A stretch of 64,000 bases of DNA, from positions 78,905 to 142,904 of the forward strand of contig BAIF02000051.1 of NCBI GenBank assembly GCA_000509105.1, read 5' to 3'. A program made the position numbers and the translations under genes. The notes under the pieces are model-generated. The model was not told where the DNA came from. It did no database searches and worked only from the letters and a program-made list of their open reading frames with translations. This document shows positions 17,865 through 27,426 of this stretch, one piece after another; within the stretch, counting starts at the first letter, position 1; every line of letters starts with the position of its first letter. The DNA is from Clostridiales bacterium VE202-21. GTDB taxonomy: Bacteria; Bacillota; Clostridia; Lachnospirales; Lachnospiraceae.

Positions 17865-18045
17865 ATCTCTTTGCCTCCGCAGTCATTTTTATTTTTGAAT
17901 TTTATTTATAGGGTTATGTGTATTCTACCATATAAAACGGGAATTGACAATGCAGTATTGAGAGAAAACCGTGGAAAATAAAACGCCGGTGAATGAAGTC
18001 CGGCATAATATACAGAATGGAACGCGCTGTTTTGTGAAATATGTA

Positions 18046-18122
18046 GAAAATGCTTTCATTTTCACTTTTTGTAATTAAAAATGAAAATATTTGTTGAAAA
18101 GTAAAAAAACCTGTGATATGAT
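18046..18122 (+). promoter_or_regulatory. Promoter and candidate operator of the carbohydrate operon
   Basis: TTGAAA (18094-18099), 17-base spacer, TATGAT (18117-18122). Upstream is a perfect inverted repeat GAAAATG (18046-18052) - CTTT - CATTTTC (18057-18063), and the A/T-rich stretch ATGAAAATATTTGTTGAAAA lies between. RpiR-type regulators often bind GAAA/TTTC repeats, so these are candidate operator sites in the 337-base divergent gap. Confidence 0.6.
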
Positions 18123-18201
18123 TTAGTCAACAGAAAAAGCCTAGACAGCGAAAAGAAATCAAAAATAATTCAAAGGTATAAGAAAGGAAAAGGAGGATGT
18201 T

Positions 18202-18885
18202 ATGAAAGTAAAGAAAGAGGATATTGTAGAACTTAATCATGTTTTGGAATCCGGAAAAGAAAATTTTCCCTTTGAGTCTTCATTTCGTGATGTGGTAGAA
18301 CTGGATCCGAACGGGAATGCCCGTGCCCATGCAGAGGATGTCTGGTACATAGAGAGTGAGGTGAAGATGCATTCCCATGTAGGGACACACATAGAGGTTC
18401 CCTTCCACCACAAATTTGACGGCCCCGACTGTGCACAATACCCTGTGGAACGCCTGGTCGGTGAAGCGTTTATCATGGATTGTACGGGAAAGAAGGCCGG
18501 GGAATTTATTACTCTGGAAGAGATCCAAAAATATGAAGACAGGCTTCAAAAGGGAGACATGATACTTTTTTACACGGGGTTTGATAAAAAGTTCCATGAC
18601 CCGGACTGGGAACCCTTTCCACATGTAGAGAAGGAAGCGGTTCTCTGGCTGATTGAAAAGTTTGACCCGCCGGTGATCGGGACGGATGCATCCGGAATTG
18701 AAGTGCCTGACGATGACCGCCAGCCGAACCATACCAATTGTTTTGAGAATAATACGGCAATTATAGAATCACTTACGAATCTGGAAGCGGTCAAAGAGGA
18801 ACGTGTCACGTTATTTGTTCTGCCGCTGCGGATGAAACGGGTCGATTCTTGTGCCGTCAGAGTCATCGCAATCAGAGGCATCTAA
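18202..18885 (+). CDS. Cyclase family protein (kynurenine formamidase-like metal hydrolase)
   Basis: 227 residues, AAGGAGG before the ATG. The metal-binding signature HSHVGTHIEVPFHH (residues ~56-69) corresponds to the HxGTHxDxPxH motif of the cyclase/formamidase fold, and D-A-S-G-I-E-V-P-D near residue 155 is the usual second conserved block. These enzymes hydrolyse amides, esters or lactones with a divalent metal. First gene of the carbohydrate operon; a role in opening a lactone or removing an acyl group from the substrate is possible but not shown. Confidence 0.85.
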   Translation: MKVKKEDIVELNHVLESGKENFPFESSFRDVVELDPNGNARAHAEDVWYIESEVKMHSHVGTHIEVPFHHKFDGPDCAQYPVERLVGEAFIMDCTGKKAGEFITLEEIQKYEDRLQKGDMILFYTGFDKKFHDPDWEPFPHVEKEAVLWLIEKFDPPVIGTDASGIEVPDDDRQPNHTNCFENNTAIIESLTNLEAVKEERVTLFVLPLRMKRVDSCAVRVIAIRGI

Positions 18886-18924
18886 AACACAGCAGAGATC
18901 TTATAAGGATGGAGGAGAAAAGGT

Positions 18925-19959
18925 ATGAAGAAAAGAATATTAGCATTCGTATTATCAGGTTTCATGGTTTTATCAATGGCGGCGTGCGGCAATCAGGAAT
19001 CCGGGGAACCAAAAGAAGCGGAGCAGTCTACAGAAGAGGAGCAATCAGCAAAAAAAGCGGATGCAGGTGAAAAAAAGGACGGCTACACAATTGGCTGTGT
19101 CATCATTAATGATGCAAATACACACTGTATAGCTTTCGCGGACAAATTTAAGGAGATTGTGGAGGCGAAAGGGGATACAGCTATTGTATTGGCGGCAAAT
19201 GATGATTCCGAAACGCTGCTTCAATGTATTGATGATCTCATGGCAGCAGGTGTTGACGGGATTGTCATGGAGTCACCCAACGCAACGGCGCCGGTAGAGG
19301 CATTGAGAGAGGCGGCTGAAAAGGGCGTTGTGATATCCGCGGCGGACGTATTGCTTGATATTGAGGAGAACGAGGGCGTTCTTGTGTCGCAGACTGTGTC
19401 TGATAATTACGGGGCGGGCGTACTCTGTGCAGAGGACTTTATCAAGAGGCTGGACGGCAAAGAGGGAACAGTCTGCCACATGATCTATGAGGAAAATGAA
19501 GCTGTTACGACTCGTGTGCAGGGATTCCTTGATACGATTGCGGAGCATGATAATATTACGGTGCTGGAAGGAACGCAGCCCACACCTGTCACACAGGAAG
19601 CCGAGATGGCGGTTGCGGAGTCCTGGGCCGCGAAATATGATGAGATTTCCTGCGTATTTGGCGGCGGCGGACCGATCTCGATCGCATTTATGCGCGGGCT
19701 TGAATCCGCAGGAGTCGACTGCGGTCCGGACGGGGGCTGCCTGATCTATGGTGTGGACGGTTCGCAGGATGAGTACGCATGTATTGTTGACGGCGACTAC
19801 ACCGGAACGGCGCGTCAGCAGCCGGATGAACTGGCCAGAATTGCCACGGAGGATGTTTATACGGTTTTAGGCGGCGGCGAGATTGACCATGACTGGCTGA
19901 CCTACGTAGATGTGATTTATGTAGATGCTTCTAACGTGGATGAATACTACGAAAAATAG
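18925..19959 (+). CDS. Sugar ABC transporter substrate-binding lipoprotein
   Basis: 344 residues with AGGAGAAAAGG before the ATG. Lipoprotein signal peptide with lipobox MAAC (Cys21), then an acidic linker. The mature domain is the periplasmic-binding-protein fold of the ribose/xylose group (IGCVIINDANTHCIAFADKFKEIVEAKG; DDLMAAGVDGIVMESPN; repeated E/D-rich pocket loops; YGVDGSQDEYACIVDGDYTGTARQQPDELARIA). Partner of the ATPase and permease that follow. Ligand unknown. Confidence 0.9.
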   Translation: MKKRILAFVLSGFMVLSMAACGNQESGEPKEAEQSTEEEQSAKKADAGEKKDGYTIGCVIINDANTHCIAFADKFKEIVEAKGDTAIVLAANDDSETLLQCIDDLMAAGVDGIVMESPNATAPVEALREAAEKGVVISAADVLLDIEENEGVLVSQTVSDNYGAGVLCAEDFIKRLDGKEGTVCHMIYEENEAVTTRVQGFLDTIAEHDNITVLEGTQPTPVTQEAEMAVAESWAAKYDEISCVFGGGGPISIAFMRGLESAGVDCGPDGGCLIYGVDGSQDEYACIVDGDYTGTARQQPDELARIATEDVYTVLGGGEIDHDWLTYVDVIYVDASNVDEYYEK

Positions 19960-20042
19960 GCAGTAGACGAAGAGCGCACAGGTATGCATGTACTTCGTGC
20001 GCTTTTCCTTTGCTATCGGAAAGAAGGTGAAGGAAGGGACTT

Positions 20043-21545
20043 ATGGAAGAACTCATTTTAAGAATGAAGGATATTACCAAATCCTTTCCCGGGGTAAAAG
20101 CGCTGAAAGGAGTCAGCATGGAACTCCGAAAGGGCGAAATCCACGCGCTGCTGGGAGAGAATGGAGCGGGCAAGTCTACTTTGATTAAGTGCTTGGGGGG
20201 AATTTACCCCATAGACAGCGGAAGTATTGAACTTGACGGAAGGAAAGTAGATATCAGGACGCCGGGGGAATCGATGAAGCTGGGAATCAGTGTGATCCAT
20301 CAGGAATTGGTACTGGCAGAACAGCTTACGGTGGCCGACAACGTGTTCATGGGTATGGAACCTGCAAACAGAGCGGGATTTATCGATAAGAAAAAAATAT
20401 ACGGCCAGTGTGAAGAGATTTTACGCTCACTGAATGCAAGCTTTCATGCGTATAACCGGGTATTTACACTGAGTACGGCCCAAAAACAGATGCTGGAGAT
20501 TGCCAAGGCGGTCCACAAGCAGGCACGCATTTTGGTCATGGACGAACCAACTGCCTCTGTGTCACAAAAAGAGGTTGATAAAATCTTCGATCTGATCAGA
20601 GAACTCAAAGGGCGGGGGATTACGATCGTCTATATTTCCCACCGCATGGATGAAATCTTTCAGATTGCCGACCGGATTACAGTACTCAGGGACGGCAGCA
20701 ATGTGGCAACGGCAGAAGCAAAGGACATTACACAGGATGAGCTTGTACAGATGATGGTAGGGTACAGCCTGGAGCAGTATTTTGCCAGAAGCCGCCGAGA
20801 CATCGGGGATGTGGTCATGAAAGGGGAAGGGATCACCCGGAGAGACGGCAAAGTAAAGGATGTCAGCTTTGAGCTGCGAAAAGGCGAGATTATCGGATTT
20901 GCGGGGCTTGTAGGTTCGGGGCGGACGGAACTGGCGAGGATGCTTGCTGGGATTGATCCAATCGGCAGGGGAACGCTGGAACTGTCCGGACGGCGGGTGT
21001 CGTTTAAAAATACCAGGCAGGCACTGGATGCAGGAATCTGCCTGGTGCCTGAAGACAGAAAGCATGAAGGGCTGATTCTTCGCAATCATGTGCGGTTTAA
21101 CCTGAGTATCGGAATTCTGCCGCAGTTTATCCGGTGGGGATATCTGGGAGTAAACCGGAAGAAGGAGGAAGAGATTGCGCAGAAATATATAGAGAAACTG
21201 GCAATCAAAGTTTCGGGACAACAGCAGCTTGCCATTAACCTTTCAGGCGGAAACCAACAGAAAATCGTGCTCGGGAAATGGCTGGCCGCATCGAAGGATA
21301 TCCTTATTTTGGACGAACCCACGAGAGGGATTGACGTGGGGGCAAAGGCAGAGATTTATGCGCTGATGGATGAGCTTACAAGCCAGGGCAAAAGCATCAT
21401 AATGGTCTCATCCGAACTGCCCGAGGTGCTCAATATGAGTGATCAGATCTATGTCATGCGGGAAGGGTGTGTCTGTAAGGTGTACCGGGACCGGAACAGT
21501 TTTGACCAGAAGGAGATCTTAAGCTATATGCTGGGTCTGCAGTAA
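20043..21545 (+). CDS. Sugar ABC transporter ATPase (RbsA/MglA type, two NBDs)
   Basis: 500 residues. First ATPase domain (residues ~4-235) with Walker A GENGAGKST, signature LSTAQKQM (a variant of LSGGQ) and Walker B ILVMDEPTA. Second domain (residues ~250-495) with a degenerate Walker A (GLVGSGRTEL), LSGGNQQK and ILILDEPTRGIDVGAK. This asymmetry is usual in the ribose/galactose importer class. It powers import with the binding protein upstream and permease downstream, which starts 15 bases after the stop. Confidence 0.93.
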   Translation: MEELILRMKDITKSFPGVKALKGVSMELRKGEIHALLGENGAGKSTLIKCLGGIYPIDSGSIELDGRKVDIRTPGESMKLGISVIHQELVLAEQLTVADNVFMGMEPANRAGFIDKKKIYGQCEEILRSLNASFHAYNRVFTLSTAQKQMLEIAKAVHKQARILVMDEPTASVSQKEVDKIFDLIRELKGRGITIVYISHRMDEIFQIADRITVLRDGSNVATAEAKDITQDELVQMMVGYSLEQYFARSRRDIGDVVMKGEGITRRDGKVKDVSFELRKGEIIGFAGLVGSGRTELARMLAGIDPIGRGTLELSGRRVSFKNTRQALDAGICLVPEDRKHEGLILRNHVRFNLSIGILPQFIRWGYLGVNRKKEEEIAQKYIEKLAIKVSGQQQLAINLSGGNQQKIVLGKWLAASKDILILDEPTRGIDVGAKAEIYALMDELTSQGKSIIMVSSELPEVLNMSDQIYVMREGCVCKVYRDRNSFDQKEILSYMLGLQ

Positions 21546-21559
21546 ATGGAGGGAATGTC

Positions 21560-22554
21560 ATGAAAGAAATTGAAAAATCACCCGGCAGCAGGAAGGTGAA
21601 CGTGGTGGATGTCTTGAAGGTGAATGGCGGAGTACTGGCCGCCTTTGTATTGATTTTTGTGATAAGCTCAGTTGTAAATCCCCGATTCTGCACCGTCGGC
21701 AATATGATGACTATTCTGCGGACAAATGCCTGTACTGCACTGTGTGCCTTTGGGATGACCTATGTCATCCTTACAGGGAATATTGATTTATCCGTAGGTT
21801 CATTTATGACTTTATGTGGGTGTCTCACCAGCATTCTGATCGCCCAGAAGGGAATACATACATTCGCCGCAATTGGGCTGGCCCTGGTGGTGTCACTGCT
21901 ATTTGGAGCGCTGAACGGGGCTCTGATTACGAAGATGAGAATACCGGCTTTTATCGCGACGCTGGCTACGATGAATGTGCTGCGGGGGGCATGTTATGTG
22001 ATGACAAACGGGAAGCCGGTCGTTTTTTCTAAGGGATTGTTTACAAGTATTGGAGGAGGCTACATAGGGATCTTTCCCCTGCCGGCTGTTTACATGGTGA
22101 TTGCATTCGCGGTACTCTGGGTCGTGCTCAATCAGACCAAGTTCGGGAGGCGCATTTATGCGGTCGGGGGAAATCTGGTTGCGGCACGGTATTCGGGTGT
22201 CAATACGGACCCACAATCATTGTTGTATACATGATTTCAGGATTTATGTCAGCGTGCTCCGGAATTCTTTTAATCTCAAGGCTTGGTTCCGGACAGCCGA
22301 CAATTGGGGAGGGCGCCGAACTGGATGCAATTGCGTCCTGCGTAGTCGGCGGTGTCTCCATGACCGGCGGAAGCGGCACTCTGTTTGGCACATTGGTCGG
22401 GTGCCTGATGATGGGTGTTATAAGCAATATTTTGAATCTGGTAGGTGTGAATTCTTATATACAGCTGATTGTAAAAGGCGTCATTATCGTTTTATCCGTA
22501 TATATAGACATCTTACGGATGAGCCTTGCTACTAGTACATCAAAGAAAATTTAG
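21560..22554 (+). pseudogene. Sugar ABC transporter permease (RbsC type), frameshifted
   Basis: Two overlapping frames together encode one RbsC-type permease of about 330 residues. The first part (21560 to ~22210) has the usual TNACTALCAFGMTYVILTGNIDLSVGS and ends in a foreign tail; the second resumes in the -1 frame with TIIVVYMISGF and RLGSGQPTIGEGAELDAIASCVVGG. The junction is near 22208-22213 (GACCCACAATC): one missing base restores the frame, giving D-x-T-I, the usual family sequence. Either true inactivation, which would disable the importer, or an assembly error. AGGGAATGTC precedes the start; the SIS gene follows. Confidence 0.85.
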
Positions 22555-22568
22555 CAGGAGGCGGTTAT

Positions 22569-23186
22569 ATGAATGAACAGGAGATTCTTAAGGAAATAGA
22601 CAGGAGCATCGGCATGGAGGCGGATGCACTGCGGAAATTATGTGAGCTTCCTGACCGTGAGGGAATCTTACTGACGGTACAGGCGATCAGGGAGTGCAAA
22701 GGTAAGATTATTCTGTCAGGCTGCGGAACATCGGCCATGGCGGCAAAGAAAATTGTCCACTCCTTAAACTGTGTGGAACGGCCGGCTTTGTTTTTGACGC
22801 CCTCGGATGCGGTGCATGGAGGACTTGGGGCTGTGCAGAAAGAAGATCTGGTAATCCTGATCAGCAAAGGGGGAAATACGCAGGAACTGGTCCGGCTGAT
22901 ACCAGCCTGTAAGAAAAAAGGAGCATCCCTCATCAGTGTCTCGGAAAATCCGGAATCGATATTAGCGCGGGAAGCAGATATCTATATGCAGATCAAAGTT
23001 GAACGGGAACCATGCCGTTTCAATATGCTGGCAACAGCAAGCACACTGGCGGTAATCTCCATGTTTGACGCGATCTGTATCACAATAATGCAGCTGACAG
23101 GTTACACAAAAGAACAGTTTGCGGTCATCCATCCCGGCGGTGCCGTGGGGGAAAGGCTGCTGGGAAAGGCAGAGGATGTGATATGA
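22569..23186 (+). CDS. SIS-domain phosphosugar isomerase-like protein
   Basis: 205 residues, GGAGG upstream. A single SIS domain covers most of the length (KGKIILSGCGTSAMAAKKIVHSLN; EDLVILISKGGNTQELVRLIPACKKKGASLISVSENP; VIHPGGAVGERLLG), closest to the KpsF/GutQ type without CBS domains. That group isomerises ketose and aldose phosphates such as ribulose/arabinose 5-phosphate. The last bases overlap the start of the dehydrogenase gene (ATGA). Likely a catabolic step after phosphorylation by the FGGY kinase. Confidence 0.87.
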   Translation: MNEQEILKEIDRSIGMEADALRKLCELPDREGILLTVQAIRECKGKIILSGCGTSAMAAKKIVHSLNCVERPALFLTPSDAVHGGLGAVQKEDLVILISKGGNTQELVRLIPACKKKGASLISVSENPESILAREADIYMQIKVEREPCRFNMLATASTLAVISMFDAICITIMQLTGYTKEQFAVIHPGGAVGERLLGKAEDVI

Positions 23187-24274
23187 AAGGAAATATGAAA
23201 GCGGCAGTATTTAAGGATGTGGAGCGGATCGACATGGAGGTAATGCCGATTCCCAGCTGTCCGCCGGATGGGATTCTGATTCGGATCTGCGCCTGCGGAA
23301 TATGCGGGAGCGATGTGCGGAATTACCACAATGGGCTGAAAGACGGTATCCAAAATCAAATCATGGGGCATGAGATCGCAGGCGAGATCGTGGAAGCCGG
23401 GGAAAAGGCCATTTTATTCCGCCCCGGAGAGCGTGTGGCGTTGGCCCCGGATGTGAGCTGCGGACACTGCTGGTATTGCAAAAGAGGGCTGGTGAATCTC
23501 TGTGAACACCATAAGATGCTTGGAACCCACTATCCAGGGGGATATGCTCAATACATAGCCCTTCCGGGAGAAGTGCTCCAAAGGGGATTTGTAGAACGGA
23601 TACCACAAAATATGAGCTATGAACATGCAGCTTTTGCAGAGACCTGCTCTGCGGTTCTCGCATGCCAGGAGCGGAACCAGGTGTCGATGGGGGAAACGGT
23701 GGTCATTATAGGGGATGGCCCAGTGGGCTGTCTGCACTGTGAAGTGGCACGCTCCAGAGGCGCGTCCAGGATTATCATGGTAGGAAGAGATAAACTGGAG
23801 ATGGCGGCGGCCTTTGGGCCGGACTTTCTTTTGGATGGAGCAAGGCCAGTGAAAGAACTGGTTCATGAAGTGCGTGCATGCACAGACGGAATCGGAGCGG
23901 ATATTGTAATCTGCGCAGTGCCTACGGCTGCGGTACAGCAGGAAGCGCTTGAAATGGTGCGTAAGCGGGGCAGGATTGTCATCTATGGAGGCGTATCGAA
24001 AACCGGGGAGATGAGCAGCCTGAATTCCAACTTAATTCATTACGGGGAAATCACAGTAACCGGGGCTTTTTCCTATCCGGCTACAGGTCTGGCTGACGCG
24101 CTGTCCGCGCTGGCAGACGGGCATATCCATGCAGAAAAATATATTAACGCAAGGGTTCCGCTGGATGATGTGGTGAAAGGAATGGAGATGATCAGCCGGG
24201 GAAAGGCGCTGAAGGTGATGATAGATCCGTGGCTGGAAACAGAGGCAAGCCAGCCGGACAGACAGACCCGGTAG
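23183..24274 (+). CDS. Zinc-dependent alcohol/polyol dehydrogenase
   Basis: 363 residues of the medium-chain dehydrogenase family. Catalytic zinc region CGICGSD and GHEIAG, structural zinc cysteines CGHCWYCKRGLVNLC, and NAD-binding turn GDGPVGCLH. Most like sorbitol/threonine/L-iditol dehydrogenases: it would oxidise a sugar alcohol or keto-sugar using NAD(P). Overlaps the SIS gene by four bases and is followed after 19 bases by the SAF dehydrogenase, so it is translationally coupled within the operon. Confidence 0.9.
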   Translation: MKGNMKAAVFKDVERIDMEVMPIPSCPPDGILIRICACGICGSDVRNYHNGLKDGIQNQIMGHEIAGEIVEAGEKAILFRPGERVALAPDVSCGHCWYCKRGLVNLCEHHKMLGTHYPGGYAQYIALPGEVLQRGFVERIPQNMSYEHAAFAETCSAVLACQERNQVSMGETVVIIGDGPVGCLHCEVARSRGASRIIMVGRDKLEMAAAFGPDFLLDGARPVKELVHEVRACTDGIGADIVICAVPTAAVQQEALEMVRKRGRIVIYGGVSKTGEMSSLNSNLIHYGEITVTGAFSYPATGLADALSALADGHIHAEKYINARVPLDDVVKGMEMISRGKALKVMIDPWLETEASQPDRQTR

Positions 24275-24293
24275 ATATAGAAAGGAGAGGAAT

Positions 24294-25613
24294 ATGTACG
24301 AAATAGACAGCAAGCTGCTGGAACTGGAAGCAAAAGGGACTCCTATCCGCGTAAGCCTGATTGGCTGCGGCCAGATGGGGAAGGATATTGTGGCACAGAT
24401 CAGCAAAATGAAGGGGATTGAGTGTGACATTGTGGTAGATGTCGATCCCGCGATTGCGGTGGACGGGTATCAACAGGCTGGGTATCCGGCTGGGGATATT
24501 GTGGTGGCAGACAACCTGGAGGCTGCCGAGGAGGCAGTTTCGGCAGGGAAAAAAGTTGCATCTTCTAATTATCGGCTGGCAGTTGCGGCAAGCCGGACGC
24601 AGGTGGTGATCGATGCTACAGGGTCTCCTGAAATGGGAGCGAGAGTGACGATGGAATGCATTTTCCACAAAAGGCATATCGTGATGATGAACGTAGAATG
24701 TGATGTAACGGTTGGTCCGATCCTGAGAAAACTCTGTGATCAGGCAGGCATTGTGTATTCGCTGACGGCTGGTGATGAACCAGGGTCTATCTGTGAAGTA
24801 TACCGGTTTGCGAGAGCTCTGGGGTTTCAAGTCGTTGCGGCCGGGAAAGGGAAGAACAACCCACTGGATATTTATGCAAATCCGGGAATGAAAGAGTGGG
24901 CGGACAAAGCGGCTGCCCGGCAGATGGCTCCGCGGATGCTTATCGAATTTGTTGATGGCTCGAAGACGATGATTGAAATGTGTGCGGTATCCAATGCAAC
25001 GGGGCTGGTGCCCGACGTACGGGGCATGCACGGTGCAAAATGTAATGTCAAAGATCTTACGCAGGTTTTCAGCCTGAAAAGCCAGGGCGGGATTCTAGAG
25101 AAAGAGGGTGTGGTAGACTTTGCAATAGGAGATATCGCCCCCGGAATTTTTGTTGTCGTTACGACAGATAACCAGAGGATTATTGATGGGCTTGTTCAGA
25201 GAGACATGGGGAACGGGCCAAACTATCTGCTGTACCGTCCCTATCATTTATGTTCGATAGAAACACCGATCACAGCGGTGCAGGAGGCGGTATATGGAGA
25301 GTCCACGGGTCAGCCTATGGATCACCTGACCAGTGAATGTATTACCATCGCAAAGAAAGATCTGAAGGCGGGAGAAGTTCTGGATGCGATTGGAGAGTAC
25401 TGCTACCGTGCCAGCATTGAATTGGCAGACGTGGCAAGAATAGGGAACATGCTTCCCGTAGGTCTGGCAAAAGGGGCTCGGATGAAAGTGGATGTGCGTA
25501 AGGATGAAGTGATTACCTATGATATGGTTGAACTGAACGAAGATTCGGTACTGCTTCAGCTTCGGCGGATGCAGGATCAGCTTCTTTGCGCCGCCGCCAT
25601 GCAGGCTCAATAG
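24294..25613 (+). CDS. COG4091-type NAD(P) oxidoreductase with C-terminal SAF domain
   Basis: 439 residues, AAGGAGAGG upstream. N-terminal Rossmann fold (RVSLIGCGQMGKDIVAQISKMKGIECDIVVDVDP), homoserine-dehydrogenase-like middle with AGDEPGSICEVYRFARALGFQVVAAGKGKNNPLD, and a C-terminal SAF domain (CITIAKKDLKAGEVLDAIGEY...NMLPVGLAKGARMKVDVRKDEVITYDMV). Proteins of this group occur in carbohydrate operons in several phyla; the reaction is not established as far as I know. Its placement between a polyol dehydrogenase and a sugar kinase argues for a carbohydrate acid or branched sugar substrate rather than homoserine. Confidence 0.85.
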   Translation: MYEIDSKLLELEAKGTPIRVSLIGCGQMGKDIVAQISKMKGIECDIVVDVDPAIAVDGYQQAGYPAGDIVVADNLEAAEEAVSAGKKVASSNYRLAVAASRTQVVIDATGSPEMGARVTMECIFHKRHIVMMNVECDVTVGPILRKLCDQAGIVYSLTAGDEPGSICEVYRFARALGFQVVAAGKGKNNPLDIYANPGMKEWADKAAARQMAPRMLIEFVDGSKTMIEMCAVSNATGLVPDVRGMHGAKCNVKDLTQVFSLKSQGGILEKEGVVDFAIGDIAPGIFVVVTTDNQRIIDGLVQRDMGNGPNYLLYRPYHLCSIETPITAVQEAVYGESTGQPMDHLTSECITIAKKDLKAGEVLDAIGEYCYRASIELADVARIGNMLPVGLAKGARMKVDVRKDEVITYDMVELNEDSVLLQLRRMQDQLLCAAAMQAQ

Positions 25614-25646
25614 AAATCATATACGGATATATTAGGAGGAAATGTT

Positions 25647-27164
25647 GTGGGCGAAGCATATCTAATAGGACTGGATGTTGGAACAACAGGATGCAAGGCT
25701 GTGGTCTTTGACCAGGACGGCCGGCAATTCGGGCGCGGTTACAGAGAATATGCTGTGATTTCGAAAGAACCGCTCCAGGCCGAGCAGGATCCGGAACAGG
25801 TATTTTCCCTTCTGACGGAATGTATGCAGGAGGCGGTAGAGCGTGCAGGAATCAGCCGCGCAGAGGCAATGAGCCTGAGTGTGCAGGGGGATGCGGTTAT
25901 TCCTGTGGACAGGTTCTTTCAAGTCCTGCATCCTGCTGTTTTAGGGATGGACTACAGGCCGCGGAAACAATGTGAATGGTATCGGGAAAATTACGATGCC
26001 TGGCAGCTGTATCAGGAAACGGGGCAGCCGCTTCATCCGATCAATATGATGGCAAAAATCATGTGGTTTCTGGATGAAAGGCCGGAAGTCGCGGAAAAGA
26101 CATGGCGGTTTATTACTTATGAAGAGTTTATCTTTCAGAGACTGGGCGGGGAGCCTGTGCTGGATCATACGATGGCCAGCCGCTCGATGGGATATAGCTT
26201 AGCGGAAGAAAAATGGTCCCAACGGCTGTTGCGGAATATGGGGATTTCGGAAGAGTTGCTATCTCCGGTCTGTAAATCGGGAGACAGCATTGGAAGACTA
26301 TCCAGTGACCTGTCCGGACAGATTGGCCTGAAGAACTCCCCACTGCTGGTTGCGGGCGGGCACGATCAGCCGGTTTGCGCCGTCGGGGCCGGGGTGACCG
26401 AAGACTGGATGGGGTTAGACACTACCGGAACAGCAGAAGTCTTTTCAGTTACCTATCCCGAAAAGATTTTGACTCCAAATATGCATGATAGTTTTTACTC
26501 CTGCTATGATCATGTAGTTCCGGGACAGTATTTTACCTTCGCGCATATGCAGGTTGGCGGTATTTTACAGCAGTGGTACCGGGATCAGTTCGGATACCGG
26601 GAGTGGGAGGAAGCGAAACAGCTGAATCTTGACTACTACGACTATGCGCAGAGCAAATGTCCCGCAGGCCCGTCCCCGGTTCTGGTCCTGCCGCATTTTA
26701 ACGGCAGCGGCACACCTTTATGCGATATGGAAAGTAAAGGGGCAATTGTGGGCTTAACGCTTTCAACTACCAGGCATGACATTCTAAAGGGAATTCTGGA
26801 CAGCCTATGCTACGAATTAAGGTTTAACATGGATACAATGGAAAAAGCCGGGATCCGGATCAGGAAGCTGAGGGCAGCAGGCGGGGGCGCACGTTCACCT
26901 TTGTGGCTCCAGACAAAGTCGGATGTAACGGGGCAGGTGATTGAGACATTGGAATGCAAAGAAGCCGGATGCCTGGGAAGTGCGGTACTGGCGGCGGCTG
27001 GAGCTGGGATTTATGATACAGTCAGACAGGCTGCGGAGAAGATGGTAAGAACTGATAAAAGTTATTCTCCTTGTCTGGAACAGGCGAAAAAATATGAGGA
27101 ACAATATCGGCGGTATCAAATGCTTTATGAGGGGGTAAGTAGGCTATATCATGCGGGAGTATGA
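25647..27164 (+). CDS. FGGY-family carbohydrate kinase (xylulokinase-like)
   Basis: 505 residues from a GTG start with AGGAGG seven bases upstream. N-terminal ATPase fold GLDVGTTGCKAVVFDQDG, catalytic Asp in GMDYRPRKQCEW, and C-terminal block GILDSLCYELRFNMDTMEKAG...LRAAGGGARSPLWLQTKSDVTGQ. Phosphorylates a ketose or polyol with ATP. Last gene of the operon; the length and domain layout are standard. Closest by eye to xylulose kinases, but the substrate class cannot be fixed. Confidence 0.9.
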   Translation: MGEAYLIGLDVGTTGCKAVVFDQDGRQFGRGYREYAVISKEPLQAEQDPEQVFSLLTECMQEAVERAGISRAEAMSLSVQGDAVIPVDRFFQVLHPAVLGMDYRPRKQCEWYRENYDAWQLYQETGQPLHPINMMAKIMWFLDERPEVAEKTWRFITYEEFIFQRLGGEPVLDHTMASRSMGYSLAEEKWSQRLLRNMGISEELLSPVCKSGDSIGRLSSDLSGQIGLKNSPLLVAGGHDQPVCAVGAGVTEDWMGLDTTGTAEVFSVTYPEKILTPNMHDSFYSCYDHVVPGQYFTFAHMQVGGILQQWYRDQFGYREWEEAKQLNLDYYDYAQSKCPAGPSPVLVLPHFNGSGTPLCDMESKGAIVGLTLSTTRHDILKGILDSLCYELRFNMDTMEKAGIRIRKLRAAGGGARSPLWLQTKSDVTGQVIETLECKEAGCLGSAVLAAAGAGIYDTVRQAAEKMVRTDKSYSPCLEQAKKYEEQYRRYQMLYEGVSRLYHAGV

Positions 27165-27172
27165 AGGGGGGC

Positions 27173-27272
27173 GCTTACCGTGAGCCGGGACGGTAAGCTA
27201 GGTTCATCCAGCCAGCAGGTAAGAGCATTTACCCGGTTGGGGCATAGGGCGGGGCAGCAGATGTTGGCTGGC
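27173..27272. repeat. Compound hairpin region F
   Basis: GCTTACCGT (27173-27181) pairs perfectly with ACGGTAAGC (27190-27198). Then CCAGCCAGCA (27208-27217) pairs with TGTTGGCTGG (27262-27271), enclosing GGTAA-gagca-TTACC. Two consecutive hairpins, the second branched; probably the end of the carbohydrate operon transcript. Confidence 0.55.
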
Positions 27273-27353
27273 TGTGCGTAATTGTGTATCTTCTTCTAAA
27301 GTTCTTGTCAAGAAATTTATGGAAGAAGTGACGGCGGATGCCATTTTATAAAT

Positions 27354-27406
27354 AAAAACAGACAGGGCACATGTGCTTCATAGGAATATGTGCCCTGTCT
27401 GTTTTT
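27354..27406. terminator. Strong bidirectional terminator
   Basis: A 19-base perfect stem beginning AAAAACAGACAGGGCACAT and its reverse complement, with A- and T-runs at both ends. It separates the carbohydrate operon from the convergent DtxR-type gene. Confidence 0.92.
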
Positions 27407-27426
27407 ATCTATCCAGCCGGTTTCCA

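Noticed and set aside
24192..25031. 279-residue minus-strand open frame
   Set aside because: Antisense to the SAF dehydrogenase, with His/Arg/Pro-rich composition typical of shadow frames.
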